64,000 nt of DNA, from positions 18,566,001-18,630,000 of the forward strand of contig OY776120.1 of the NCBI GenBank assembly GCA_963675135.1, in the 5' to 3' direction. Every line of letters begins with the position of its first letter. The stretch's first letter is position 1. Source of the DNA: Galeopsis tetrahit. Its lineage: Eukaryota > Streptophyta > Magnoliopsida > Lamiales > Lamiaceae. The notes below the pieces were generated by a model that had not been told where the DNA came from, ran no database searches, and saw only the letters and a program-made list of their open reading frames with translations. Of this stretch, positions 40,949-52,568 are shown one piece after another. Position numbers and translations under genes: made by a program.

Positions 40949-43900
40949 TTGAAAGATCTTCTCACGAGTTTTTACCTGTCCGAGCAAATGGGTGGCGGAA
41001 ATAAAACCTCTATTTCCGGGAAGAAGAGTCTTCCAGGAGATAATTCCCCCTTGCCGACTGATCCTCCGCCAAGGGAAGGTCGGGGAAAAGATCCAATCCA
41101 CGTACCTTCTGGATCAAATCAGCCATTAGCGCCTACTCCAGGCTTGGAGGATGAAAGTCATCCCGTACCGGTCAGAGAGGGCACAGCGGGGAATCGGGAG
41201 GCCCCCGAGTCTCAAACCGCAGATCCTCAGCAAAGGGACACTCTAGACTCGGAGCCGCTCCTGATCTCTCCCGATCAATTGAACGCCCTCATCAAGCAAG
41301 CTGTAGAGAGAGCCTTTGCTGACCAAAGAGACCGGGTTCCTAGAACTACACCAGGGAACCCGGAGACACCTGTCCCAAGGCCCCAGGACGAAGTACCTGG
41401 AGCCTCCCAAGTGTTGTCCAAGGACATGGAGATGCGGGCAGAAGAAGATGATAAAGTGCCCTCACGAGCGGAGAGAAGCATCCCTCTCCGGAGCACAAGA
41501 AGAAATGCAGACCTGGCACCCCGAGGTACAGAACCCCCTGAGACAGAAGAAAGTACAGATGATACCTATGGAGGGCCCGTCAGCGACCAACTACTGGCCT
41601 TACAGAAAGAGATGAGAGATATGAAGAAGCAGATGAGCAACCGAACCAGTAGATCTGCTCACGCCTCTGGATGTCAGTTCTCCCCTAACATATTACAGGA
41701 TGAACTACCATTCAATTTCAAGCCCCTTAATTTTGAATATGACGGCACGGCAGACCCATACGAGCACCTAGTGAGGTTTGAGAATGCAGCATTGCTACAC
41801 CGCTATGGAGAGGGAATAAAGTGTAGAGTATTCCTAACTACTCTAGCAAAAGCCGCCCAACAATGGTTCACCCAGTTGGAACCTAACACAATCCGATCCT
41901 GGGAAGAATTCAGTGAGCTCTTCCTTCATCAATTTGCCAGTGCCCGGAGACAGCCGAGGGCCACTCTGACCCTCTTTAATTTGAGACAAGGAGAAAGTGA
42001 GAGTTTAAGAGCTTTCCTTCGAAGGTTCAATCAAGCAGCCCTGGAGGTCCCTACCGCCTCTCCAGAGGTGAAAATCAACGCCCTAACGAATGGATTGCGT
42101 GATGGAGACTTTTTCTCCTCTCTAGCTAAGAAGCTTGTTAAGAACTTTGACGAACTGCTGCACAGGGCAGAAAAGTACCTTACTCTAGAGGAGGTCCGGA
42201 AAGCGAAGAGGCTGGAGGTTAGGCCACAAGATCGAGAGAGGAGAAGGGAAAGAGAAGGCCCCTCCAGGCGGTTCAGTCCAGAAGTCCCCCGGACCTCTGG
42301 AGCAGTTAGAGATAGCAACCCCTCCGGAGGTCCCCGATCCGGCCCTCGGGGGAGGTTCGAGAAATACACACCCTTAAGAATTGAACCCGCTGAAGTACTG
42401 GAGGTAGCAGGAGACCATCCGGATTTGAAGTTCCCGTATTCCAGGAGTCGAGGACCTCAGAAGCCTAAGTCTGATCGATTCTGCCGATTCCACAATGAAT
42501 ATGGGCATGATACGAATCAATGTTACCATTTGAAAGATGAGATTGAGAGGATGATCCAGGCGGGTCATCTAAAAGAATTCATATTTAGAGACAGGCAAGG
42601 CCCTCGGGGGCAGAAACGAAAAGAACCTGAAAGAAAACCAGAGGAGAAGGAAACTAGAGAAGCGGTAGAGGATATACCCCCTCCACCGCCCAAGAGAGGA
42701 GTAATTCATATGATTGTGGGAGGGCCAACAGATGGAGATTCCTTCCGAAAAAGAAAGCAGAACGTCCGAGCTCTAAAAGCGGAACAAGGAAGCCAATTGA
42801 GAGAAGTGGGACGTATGACAGAGACGCCCAATATCCGATTTGGGCCGGAAGATTTTAAAGGAGTCAAAGAAGATCACAATGATGCTTTGGTAATCACTAC
42901 CGACATAGCTGGATTCGATGTTGCCCGAATCTTCGTAGACACGGGGAGTTCGGCTGACATTATGTTTTTCGAATGCTTCAAGAGGATGGAGTTGAGTGTA
43001 AAGCTGCGTCCTGTGGATACCTCTCTGTACGGTTTCTCTGGAGGTGCCATCCAACCTTTGGGATCAGTAATGCTACAGGTAGGGTTGGGAGATGCTCCAG
43101 CCCGGAAAGTTCATTTGATAGAGTTCCTTATCGTGGATATCCCTTCATCATACAATGTCGTGATGGGACGACCCAGCCTGAACCTCTTTCAGGCAATCAT
43201 TTCCACATTTCATATGAAAATGAAATTCCCTACCGCCGCTGGAGTAGGAGAAGTGAGAGGAGACCAATACCAAGCACGGAAGTGCTATGCAGAGTCTGTG
43301 AAGATGGCGGACAGAGCCCTGACTAAGGGCCTGGAGCGGACAAGAGGAGATGACCCTGAGGTCAAAAGGAAGAAAGTTGAAGAAGCAATACCCGAACAGG
43401 TGAATGTTAAAACAGACGAAGAGCTAATGAGCGTGGAGCTCTTCCCAGAGAAACTTGGCTTCACCACTAAGATAGGCACCCAACTGGGACCTGAACTCAC
43501 AGAAAAGGTAATACTTACATTACGTCGAAATTCTGATATATTTGCATTTTCTCCAGCTGACATGACAGGGATTCCTCCGGAGATAGCAATACATTGCCTT
43601 AATGTTGATCCAAAGGCAAGACCTGTGAAGCAGAAACTACGAAATTTCGGGATTGAAAAGAATAATATTGTGAGAGAGGAAGTCGAGAAGCTATTGAAAG
43701 CAGGGCATGTGGTAAAAGTCCAATTTCCAGAATGGCTCTCTAATGCCGTGCTAGTACCTAAGGGGGGAGGAAAGTGGAGAATGTGCATCGACTTTAGGGA
43801 CCTCAACAAAGCGTGCCCTAAAGACCACTATCCACTACCAAGGATAGACCAGCTAGTAGATGCAACCTCAGGCTTCGAGTTGTTAAGCATGATGGATGCA

Positions 43901-46585
43901 TACCAAGGATATCACCAGATCCAACTGAACCCTGCAGATGTCCCTAAAGTGTGCTTCATAGCAGCCTGCGGAACGTTTGGATATGTTCGGATGCCATTTG
44001 GGCTAATCAATGCCGGAGCAACATACCAAAGGATGGTCGATGCTGTCTTCCGAAGGCAGCTGGGGAGGAATATGGAGATATATGTAGATGATATGTTAGC
44101 CAAAAGCGTAAAAGCAGATCAACATGTAGAGGATCTAGAAGAAATTTTTCAAGTGATCAGAGAGAATGGCATCAAATTGAACCCAGCCAAGTGCTCTTTT
44201 GGAGTAAAATCAGGGAAGTTCCTCGGATACATGGTCACTCAGAGGGGTATAGAGGTGAATCCGGCTAAGGTGAAGGCGATACTAGATATGCAGCCACCAA
44301 GAAATATAAAGGAGCTCCAGACGCTCAATGGGAGGATTACCGCATTGAGCAGATTCATAGCTAGATCTGCTGAAAAGAGTCATCCCTTCTTCAGAATTCT
44401 CAAGAAAGGAACCAAATTTGAATGGAATGTAACATGCCAACAGGCTTTTGAAGATTTGAAACATCACTTATCCCAGTTGCCGAAGCTAACAAAGCCTTCT
44501 CCGGGAGATACCCTCATCTTGTATCTCTCCGTGGGAGAGTTCTCATTGAGTACTGCCTTAGTCAAAGAAGAGGGATCTCTGCAGCACCCTATTTATTATG
44601 TCAGTAAAGTCATTCAAGGGGCCGAAAACCGATATTCAGAAATCGAGAAGGCTGCTCTGGCCGTGGTAGTTACAGCGCGAAGGCTGCGCCCATATTTCCT
44701 TTCTTATAAAATACTGGTCCGCACTAATTACTTGCTGAAACAGGTCATAGGGCGAGCAGACCTCTCTGGAAGGATGGTGAAGTGGGCAATCGAGCTCCAA
44801 GAATATGACGTGGATTTTGAGCCGCGGAAGGCTATAAAAGCCCAAGCTCTGTCCGATTTCATCCAAGAATCGACCAAGCCAGAGGAAGTCGAAGGATGGA
44901 AGGTGTATGTAGATGGCTCAGTAACCTTGAGCGGATGTGGAGCAGGGATTGTGCTAACAGGCCCGCGAGGAGAGGACCTGCAATTTGCGGTGAGATTTCA
45001 ATTCATGACCTCAAATAATGGAGCAGAGTACGAAGCTTTGATCAGAGGAATGGAGATGGCCTTAGAATTAGGAGCTCCAAAGGTAACTCTATACTCAGAC
45101 TCCCAATTAGTTGTTCAGCAGGTGAATGGTGAATACGTAGCCAAAGACAGCAGGATGGCTGCTTATCTGGAACGAGCCAAAGAAATGATGGGCAAGTTCC
45201 AAGAGTGCGAGGTAGTCCAGATACCTCGAGAGAAGAACATACAAGCGGACAGCCTCTCCAAGCTCGCTAGCTCCGCAGAGTTTGATGGAAAAGGAACAGT
45301 AACTCTAGTAGTGGCAGAAAGAGAGACTCTGGGGAACCCCATTGGTTCTATTGAAGAGGAAGATGATTGGAGAAGAGCTATATGGATAGAACTCACCAAG
45401 GGAACAGACTTTCCTACCACTAGAGAGACCCGAGCCCTTCGAATCAAATATTGCCTTATTGGAGGGCATTTATACAAAAAATCATTCACACACCCATATC
45501 TGAGGTGCATATCAATTCGAGAGGCTATGTACACACTCAAAGAAATCCACGAAGGGGATGCAGCTAGTCACGAAGGATACAAAGCAGTGGTGAAAAAAGT
45601 TTTAAGAGCTGGATTATATTGGCCCTCCATGACAAGAGACGCTAAGGAGTTCGTGAGAAAATGTGTCAAGTGTCAGAAAAACGGCCCATTGATAAGGACC
45701 CCTGCGGAGGAGATGGGAGCGATGCACTCTCCCTGTCCCTTCGCTAAATGGGGAATCGACCTGGTAGGACCCTTCCCTCCAGCGTCCGGAGGAAGAAAGT
45801 TCCTGATAGTCGCAGTGGACTATTTTAGCAAATGGGTGGAAGCTGCTCCCTTAGCTACGATAGACGAGGAGAATGTGATTAAATTCCTACGAAAGCAGAT
45901 CTGTTGCAGATTCGGAGTACCCAGAATATTGATCTCCGATAACGTGACCCAATTTAACGGAGAAAATGTGCGAGGATGGTGTGCAAGACTGAACATAATA
46001 CAGAGATTCACCTCTGTAGCTCACCCTCAAGCTAATGGACAAGTGGAGGTCACTAATCGAACGATAGTAGACGGTATCCGAACAAGACTAACGAAGATAG
46101 GAGGAGGATGGGTAAACGAGCTAGATAATGTATTGTGGTCATACAGAACTAGTCCAAAGACAGCAACTGGAGAGTCCCCATTTTAGCTGGTCTACGGAGC
46201 TGCGGCGGTGATACCTCCAGAGGCAGTATTGCGATCACACCGAATCGCCCAATTTGAAGAATATCATAATGAAAGATTGATGAGAGAGGCTCTAGATTTG
46301 ATGGAAGAAGAAAGAGAGATGGTCAGAGTACGGGCTGAAAGATATAAGAGCAGAATTAAAGCCGTATACGACCGGAAGGTGATCCCGAGGTCCTTCAGAG
46401 AAGGCGATCTGGTGCTAAGGAGAGCTGACGCCCTAAAAAACACGGGAAAGTTAGAGCCCAACTGGGAGGGGCCTTATAGAATCACAAAGGTACTGAAAGG
46501 AGGAGCATATAGACTGCAGAGTATGGAAGGGGTCGACATAGCTAGACCCTGGAACGTTTGCCATTTGAAGAGATTCTTTATTTGA
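40949..46585 (+). pseudogene. Element E gag-pol polyprotein with one TAG in integrase
   Basis: One frame of 1745 codons to TAG 46184-46186, continuing in the same frame to TGA 46585. Gag core (NFEYDGTADPYEHLVRFE, WEEFSELFLHQFASARR) at about residues 260-400; Cys/His cluster (CRFHNEYGHDTNQC) at about 511; protease (FVDTGSSADIMFF) at about 660; RT (MCIDFRDLNKACPKDHYPLP at about 943, YVDDMLAKS at about 1045); RNase H; second RNase H (YVDGSVTLSGCGAGIVL at about 1319); integrase zinc region (CVKCQKNGPL at about 1569) and core D (WGIDLVGPF), D (ISDNVTQF; Val replaces the usual Gly after DN) and E (ANGQVEVTNRT). The TAG falls in SPF*LVYGA, removing the integrase C-terminus (FREGDLVLRR, RPWNVCHLKRF). 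The upstream start could be the ATG near 40988 rather than 40949. Confidence 0.93.
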
Positions 46586-46897
46586 AGAAAGTGTAAGGTC
46601 TTGAGACCATTTATGACTTTTGTTTCGTGATTTTTCGCATGGATTCATATTTTGCTTGATGTATTTTTGCGGCTTCACCGGAGCTCTTTTTCCCTCTCTA
46701 CGGCTTTCCCCTTTGGGGTTTTTCCGTATGGAGGTTTTTAATGAGACCGGCGTAGGTTATCTATGGCCTATGTTGAAAATTGACAATAAATCAATGAAGT
46801 CTTATCCCTTTTTTGAAGAAAGATTTATTCAGAATTATTATGTCTTACCTATCTTTCTCGTATTCGAATATGCGACGTATAAATATAACAATAAAGA
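46586..46897 (+). other. Element E post-integrase spacer
   Basis: Non-coding. T-rich, with GGCTTCACCGGAGC and GGCTTTCCCCTTTGGGG short patches. No supported frame. Confidence 0.5.
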
Positions 46898-47790
46898 GAG
46901 TGAGAAACACTTAGAGGCCTAGAGGCCGAGGTGTTCCAGAGAGCCCTCATCTTACTTGAAACCCAAGTGGGCTACTGAAATGAGAAGATTTTATAAATTA
47001 AAATCTTTTAAGAAAAAGAGTGAGAAACACTCAGAGGCCTAGAGGCCGAGATGCTCCAGAGAGCCCTCATCTTACTTGAGACCCAAGTGGGTTACTGAAA
47101 TGAGAAGATTTTATAAAATAAAATCTTTTAAGAATAAGAGTGTGAGACACTCAGAGGCCTAGAGGCCGAGGTGCTCCAGAGAGCCCTCATCTTACTTGAG
47201 ACCCAAGAGGGTTACTGAAATGAGCAGATTTTATAAAATAAAATCTTTTAAGAATAAGAGTGAGAGACACTCAGAGGCCTAGAGGCCGAGGTGCTCTAGA
47301 GAGCCCTCATCTTACTTGAGACCCAAATGGGTTACTGAAATGAGAAGATTTTATAAAATAAAATCTTTTAAGAATAAGAGTGAGAGACACTCAAAGGCCT
47401 AGAGGCCGAGGTGCCCCAGAGAGCCCTCATCTTACTTGAGACCCAAGTGGGTTACTGAAATGAGAAGATTTTATAAAATAAAATCTTTTAAGAATAAGAG
47501 TGAGAGACACTCAGAGGCCGAGGTGCTCTAGAGAGCCCTCATCTTACTTGAGACCCAAACGGGTTACTAAAATAAGAAGATTTTATAAAATAAAATATTT
47601 TAAGAATAAGAGTGAGAGACACTCAAAGGCCTAGAGGCCGAGGTTCCCCAGAGAGCCCTCATCTTACTTGAGACCCAAGTGGGTTACTGAAACGAGAGGG
47701 TTTTATGAAATAAAATCTTTTCAGAATAAGAGTAGGAGACACTCAGAGGCCTAAAGGCTAAGGTGCCGAGAAATAATTCCAGATTAGCCT
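46898..47790 (+). repeat. Eight-copy tandem array, about 120-bp unit (element E 3' region)
   Basis: Anchors GAGTG(A)GA(A/G)ACAC occur at about 46898, 47018, 47138, 47258, 47378, 47498, 47610 and 47730: periods 120 x5, 112, 120. Each unit holds CTCAGAGGCCTAGAGGCCGAG, CCAGAGAGCCCTCATCTTAC, GAGACCCAAGTGGGTTACTG (short inverted parts) and ATTTTATAAAATAAAATCTTTT. Tandem repeats here are a known habit of Tat/Ogre elements and can seed satellites. Confidence 0.92.
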
Positions 47791-48049
47791 ACAAGACCAA
47801 CAAAGAGGGGGGGAAGAGAATACACCTCCAACACATTCCTTGCTGATCTTGTAAGCTACTCATGCAAGAAAGAAAGAGACAACAAAGCATGCAACATCAA
47901 GCTAACATAATTACTACAAAAAGCCCCCACATATCCAGGAGTGTGGGGTCCCCTACAAAGTATGAGGAGCAAATGTTATGAGCAGAAAATAAAGAGTGTA
48001 GCAAAACAACAGAAAAGTAGATTGTTTATGATGATCTGGAATATGATAT

Positions 48050-50211
48050 TTAAACTGCTTTTTCAGCAGCAGCTTCCTTGGCAGCAACCCCCTCAACCTC
48101 AACTCCTTCAGCTACTCCAGCAGTGCCCTCTTCCCCAGCAACATGATTGCTAGATCCTCCACCTTCCTCCGGATCCTTCATACTCCTCATAGCATCAGCA
48201 GTGCCGGTCCCTCCATCCATCTCTGTTGCCACTTTTGGAGCAGAAGCATAAGGATAAATAAGTGGCTCCAGAGGCTTTAGCTCAGCCATACCTATCTTGG
48301 CAGCCTGCAACTTGGCAATAGCTTGGCCCATCCCGGGTAGCCACCAAGGACTGTCCGGACTCTGTTGAGGATCCCCCAGGAACTTTGGAGGGGTAGCGAG
48401 TCGATCCAGATGAAACTCACGAGAATAAGTCACATCGAATCCTGGGGCTGAATGCTCGGCGATGGCGTTGCTGAAGCCATGATCGATAAAATGAGGAATG
48501 TGCGGCCCCATGGCACAGAGAAAGCTCGAGCTCTTCAGGAAACTGGACAACCACTGAGTATGAAGAGTTTCTAAGAACTCTTGGCCCAAGGGAGAAGTGA
48601 ATAGGGACTCAATGCAAGCCCGCACCCCAACATCCGGCAGCTCCTGCTTCATCCGCCCTACCTCCTACACCAGACGCTTGATCCTGACAGCATCCTGCTG
48701 GCTTTGGGTCTGTAAGAAAGACAACTCCTCGGATAGAGCCTGTGCTCGCTTATGAGCCTCCTCCTTTTCCCTAGTAATATCCTTGAAGGACAATTGAAAG
48801 GAGGACACCTCAGCTCGGAGAAGCTCAAGTTCAGCCACCATCTCGACACCCCGATCGAGTATCTTGGCATAGGTAACGCCAAACTACAAAGAAAAGGAAA
48901 ATGATGTTGGAGATGTAAAGAAAATAAAGATCTCGAATAAGAAAAAATAGAAGATACCTCTGCGAAAAGATGAGCGCCATGGAGCAGTTGGTCCTCAGGA
49001 GGGGAGGAATCAGATGAAGCAGTAGCATGGGAAGGAACGAGACATCGGTCAATGAGACGATGGAGAAGTTCATATGGAGAGGAGCTTTTCTCGACAAGAG
49101 TACGGGGCGTTTTTCCCTTCTTTTTCTTAGAAGTCCCACAGTCAGCAAAAACGGCGTTGGCAGCCGAACGGGTTCTTTTAGCAACTGAACCTGGGACCTG
49201 AGTGGAAGAGCTAGGAAGAGGAGGAATTTTTGAAGAACCCTCTGGGGCCGGAGTCTTAGCGGAGCTCTCAAGAGCAGGAGACGGAGGGGCCTTGGGAGGA
49301 TCTTCTGAGGCAGATAACACGGGAGCCTTTACTATGCTGAGAGCAGGAGTATCCCGGGAGATGTGAGTTAGCCAACTCATCTCTGCAAATAACCAAGAAG
49401 ACATTCAGAATGCATGAAAATAACCATATGCAAGAAATAAAAACACAGTAGTGGAAGATTTTTTACCATCTTGAGGACCTAAAGGGAAATCTTGAGAACA
49501 AAAACCAAAGTGGGAGAGGATGCGAGGATTTTTGCAAATATCAACAATGTCAAAATAGTCTTTCAGACGGATGTGAGTATTGAGGTTGCTCATGATAGTA
49601 TAGTTAGAAACAGAGTAAGCTTTCAGAGGAGGAGGGATTACGCCGGGATTGTGGAACAACCAATCTCCGTGAGGAAATGGCCAATCAGTAGGACTTGTGA
49701 CGAAAAAATAATAATTTCGCCAGGACGAATCTTCTTCATGGAATTTTTTCAGGAATTTGCAAACACGGGACCTTCGTCCACTAACGTAGAAAAAACCATC
49801 ATTAACCTTACAAGAATGATGGCTCATAAACAGTTCAGCAGTCGGGTCGCCCCCATTCCCTTTCACCAGGATGAAGAAGCCTATCATGGTACGGATAGCA
49901 TTTGGAGTGAATTGGTTAAGAGGAATCTGCATGCGGGTTGATATGGCAGCCAAATAGGGGTGGATCGGAAATCGCAGTCCTGCCCTAAGATGTGCTTCGA
50001 AAAAAGCAAGGGTTTGGGGCTGGGATATATCTGGGCGTTCATTTGAGCGAGGAGCGCGAAAGGTGTACTCAGAAGGAAAACCGTAGGCATGAGCAAGACT
50101 AGCTAAATGGGTATGATCTATTTGGGAAGCGAGGGAAATTTTATTTTCTGGATCCCTCACCAGAGAGGGAGTCGCTTCGGAAGAGTTTTGGCTAGTAGGG
50201 GGACTCGACAT
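48050..50211 (-). pseudogene. Element E antisense gene, three exons ('Transposase_28' gypsy-type domain, coiled coil)
   Basis: Antisense to gag-pol. Exon 1 50211-49467 (ATG, MSSPPTSQN); intron 84 nt (GATG|GTAAAAAA ... TTTGCAG|AG); exon 2 49382-48958; intron 73 nt (AGAG|GTATCTTC ... TTTGTAG|TTT); exon 3 48883-48050. Phases agree at both joints, giving about 667 codons. Exon 1 encodes the domain LRAGLRFPIHPYLAAISTRM, FTPNAIRTMIGFFILVK, FFYVSGRR, FVTSPTDWPF, matching the family called putative gypsy-type transposon (PF04195). Exon 2 is Pro/Ser-rich with RTRSAANAVFADCG and KKKKGK. Exon 3 begins with a heptad-like coiled coil (VAELELLRAEV, EEAHKRAQALSEEL), then an in-frame TAG (48665-48667), then a C-terminal part (CIESLFTSPLGQEFLETL) and an Ala/Glu/Val tail. 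Role unknown. Confidence 0.75.
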
Positions 50212-50668
50212 CGATTTACAGTGATAATAAAAGAAAAAAAAGATAGCTGGGTTACCTTGAATAGAAGAACTATGGAATCAAGCGAGACGGCCGACGATGG
50301 CGAGAGCTTGGAAGAAAGAACACCGGAGAATAAAGATGGAGACGACGAGAATTTTCTGGGAGAATGAAGTTTGAAAAGAAAGGAGAGGAAAAGGGAGTAG
50401 TTGCGTGAAGTAAATGAGGAGAGATAAGGGGAAAAGTCGAGAACTTTCCTCGGGAGGATAACGAGGCAGAGAAAGAGGGGGGCGCGTGAAGTCCACGCGC
50501 GGAAGCCGAAAAGACTTCCAGGATCGAAGGCGGGAAAAGTCTTTGGAGGAGATAATGTTTTGAAACTTCCTCTCCAAAGCAAAGAGATACACGTTTCTCC
50601 AGAAAGACCTCCGTATAAAGTTCTAGGAAATTTTTCTACTCTCACAAAAGATATCTCCCTTTTACGAG
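50212..50668 (-). other. Region upstream of the element E antisense gene
   Basis: Purine-rich on the plus strand, pyrimidine-rich on the minus strand, as in a plant 5' leader. No strong TATA box seen on the minus strand; TTTATACGG near 50614 is a weak candidate. The long minus frame here (50645-50157) has no recognisable domain. Confidence 0.4.
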
Positions 50669-50684
50669 AGTAGGGGGGAGTAGA
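50669..50684 (+). promoter_or_regulatory. Element E polypurine tract
   Basis: AGTAGGGGGGAGTAGA directly before the 3' LTR. Confidence 0.85.
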
Positions 50685-51409
50685 TGATGCGGCCTAAAAA
50701 TGTCACCTAATGAGGAGTCGACACGTGTATAAATGATAGGATTGGGAAGAATGGATAGAATTCATTTAGGGTTCTCTGGATAAAGAATCCTCTCCGGAGG
50801 GCTCTCGGGAGGGAGCTTCGTTTGGAGATGAGTATCAGAATCAAACAGTTTTAGCTAAGATCGTGGCTCGCAAATATAGGATGTTCCCGCCATTTCCGCC
50901 CTAGCTTTGGTGAAAAGAAGACTCTGTCCTCCTTTACTTTAGGAGGATAAGTCCACGAAGATAAGATGCTACCGAGTCTTCAGGAAGTGGAGAGTAAGGG
51001 AGACTGGGTCTCCTCGGTATGGCCGAGTCTTATGGGCAACTCCGAGATAAGGGGAAGGCTTGACTTCCTCTCCGGAAGATATCTCTATAAATAGGTAAGT
51101 TTGAAGATATTTCCAGGTTAGACATTTTACACCTAAAAAACCTAATACACCAAATATCCACATCTCCGCTTGTGATTCTTTGATTGATTTAAGATATCCA
51201 GGATCTTGAGATCCTTGGGAGATTTGATAAGCCCTATATTGACTTAGGCATCGGAGTGTCCACACCGGACTCCCCTCCGGTGTGTTTCTTGCAGGTCGTT
51301 CGAAGATTCCAAGAGGAGATAATCTAATCAGGACTATTATACACATTCGGGAAGAAGGACATCTATTTCAGAGGATACCTAATCCTCTCGTGCAAATTTT
51401 GGCACATCA
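50685..51409 (+). repeat. Element E 3' LTR
   Basis: 725 bp, five substitutions from the 5' LTR by hand count; TATA at 51086-51093. TSD ATTAC follows at 51410-51414. Confidence 0.93.
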
Positions 51410-51414
51410 ATTAC

Positions 51415-51681
51415 TATTGTTGTAATTAAGTAAATAAAGTAACCTACCACCTTCCAAACCAAATTCATTTTGAAAACTGAATTAAAGTGTAATTAAAGCC
51501 ACCTACCACTTTTTGTCCTCGCAATAAATTCACCTATTCTTTCTTTATGTTTAAAAAAAAAAAAAAAAAAAACCACGCATATTAAAGTGTACCTACTCAC
51601 GCCTACTCACGCCTATTACTTTTAAAACCATTCTTTCTTTTAAATCTTAAAGGCACCTACTCACATCTATTACTATTCTTT
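51415..51681. other. Right flank of element E (continuation of element I)
   Basis: AT-rich, with direct repeats (CACCTACTCAC / CGCCTACTCACGCC) and an A20 run at about 51551-51571. No gene. It continues the sequence broken at 40199. Confidence 0.5.
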
Positions 51682-52240
51682 CACTACAAAAAAGAGGTGT
51701 TTTACCGACGGATATGCCGACGGATATTCAGTCGGTATTGGCTCTTGCCGACGGATATTCAGTCGGTATTGGCTCTTGCCGACGGATTTACCGACGGATT
51801 TCATTCGTCGTCGATGAATTGGTCGGTATTGGTTACCGACGGAAAATATGCGTCCGTCGGTATATACCGACGGATTCCCGACGGATTCAAACCAACCCGT
51901 TTTCAAACCGGGTTGCCCGTACCGACGGATTCAATTCCGTCGGCAGTCAAGCCAACCCGTTTTCAAACCGGGTCAAGTTTCCGTCGATAGAGCCGTCGAT
52001 ATATTTTGGCCATAAATTTTATTATTTTAATTTACCGACGGAATTTTCCGTCGGTAAGTACCAAAAATTTTTTAGAAAAATGAAATTCCGTCGGCTCGCC
52101 CGTCGATATTACCGACGCTAAACCGACGAAATTTCCGTCGGTAAGTACCAAACATTTTTTTAAAAAATTATATTTCGTCGGCCTGTCCGTCGGCATTACC
52201 GACGGAATATTCCGTCGGTAAGTACCAAAAATTTAAAAAA
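51682..52240 (+). mobile_element. Element F: CACTA-type left terminus with subterminal repeats
   Basis: Starts CACTACAAAAAAGAGG. Dense direct and inverted copies of (TA)CCGACGGA(T) / TCCGTCGGTA follow to about 52230, including three copies of GCCGACGGATATTCAGTCGG-like units at 51715-51790. Such arrays bind the TNPA-type protein. No matching right end (TTTTTTGTAGTG) lies before element G inserts at 53924. Element F may join element H on the far side of G, or may have lost its right end. Confidence 0.8.
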
Positions 52241-52270
52241 AAAAATATTTGTGATCGGGATCCGACCCGA

Positions 52271-52568
52271 TCAAAATTGCTTAAATAATTCAATACACAA
52301 ATCTACATTAGATCCAACAGAATAAACAAAATCGAACTCAGTAGGGTGACATAAATCTACATTAGATCCAACAGAATAAACAAAATCGTTGTCCTTTGCT
52401 TGAGCAAACAGCAACTTGTTGGTTGATTTTTGAAACATTACTTTCAATATCATCCTTTTGGCTTTAGGCGTTGCTTCAGATTTTATTAATCTAGCAATCT
52501 TTGTGTGTGTTGTAGTATTGAGTAGGAGATCAGACAGCGGAGTTTGAGAAATTAAAGACAGCTCCACA
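52271..52568 (-). pseudogene. Possible captured DUF674-family fragment inside CACTA F
   Basis: On the minus strand, after an acceptor-like AAATAG at about 52569, the block reads VVELSLISQTPLSDLLLN, RLIKSEATPKAKRMILKVMF, KSTNKLLFAQAKDNDFV. The LKV...KS.NKLLFAQA..DFV pattern resembles the repeat start of plant DUF674 proteins. A 19-residue segment around FVYSVGSNVDLC is then duplicated in tandem (52290-52390) and the block stops. Identification is by memory of the pattern and is not certain. Confidence 0.4.

Larger units (their letters stand above)
40200..51409 (+). mobile_element. Element E: full-length Tat-lineage Ty3/gypsy retrotransposon
   Basis: 11.2 kb, two 725-bp LTRs differing at five positions by hand count, TSD ATTAC (40195-40199, 51410-51414). 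Order: 5' LTR, PBS, one-frame gag-pol, tandem repeats, antisense three-exon gene, PPT, 3' LTR. Dual RNase H and YVDDMLAKS place it in Tat, a different family from D. One TAG in integrase is the only visible break in gag-pol. Confidence 0.95.

Noticed and set aside
51551..51571. A20 run as the tail of a LINE or SINE
   Set aside because: No coding or tRNA-like head upstream within element I's flank. It is a simple run.
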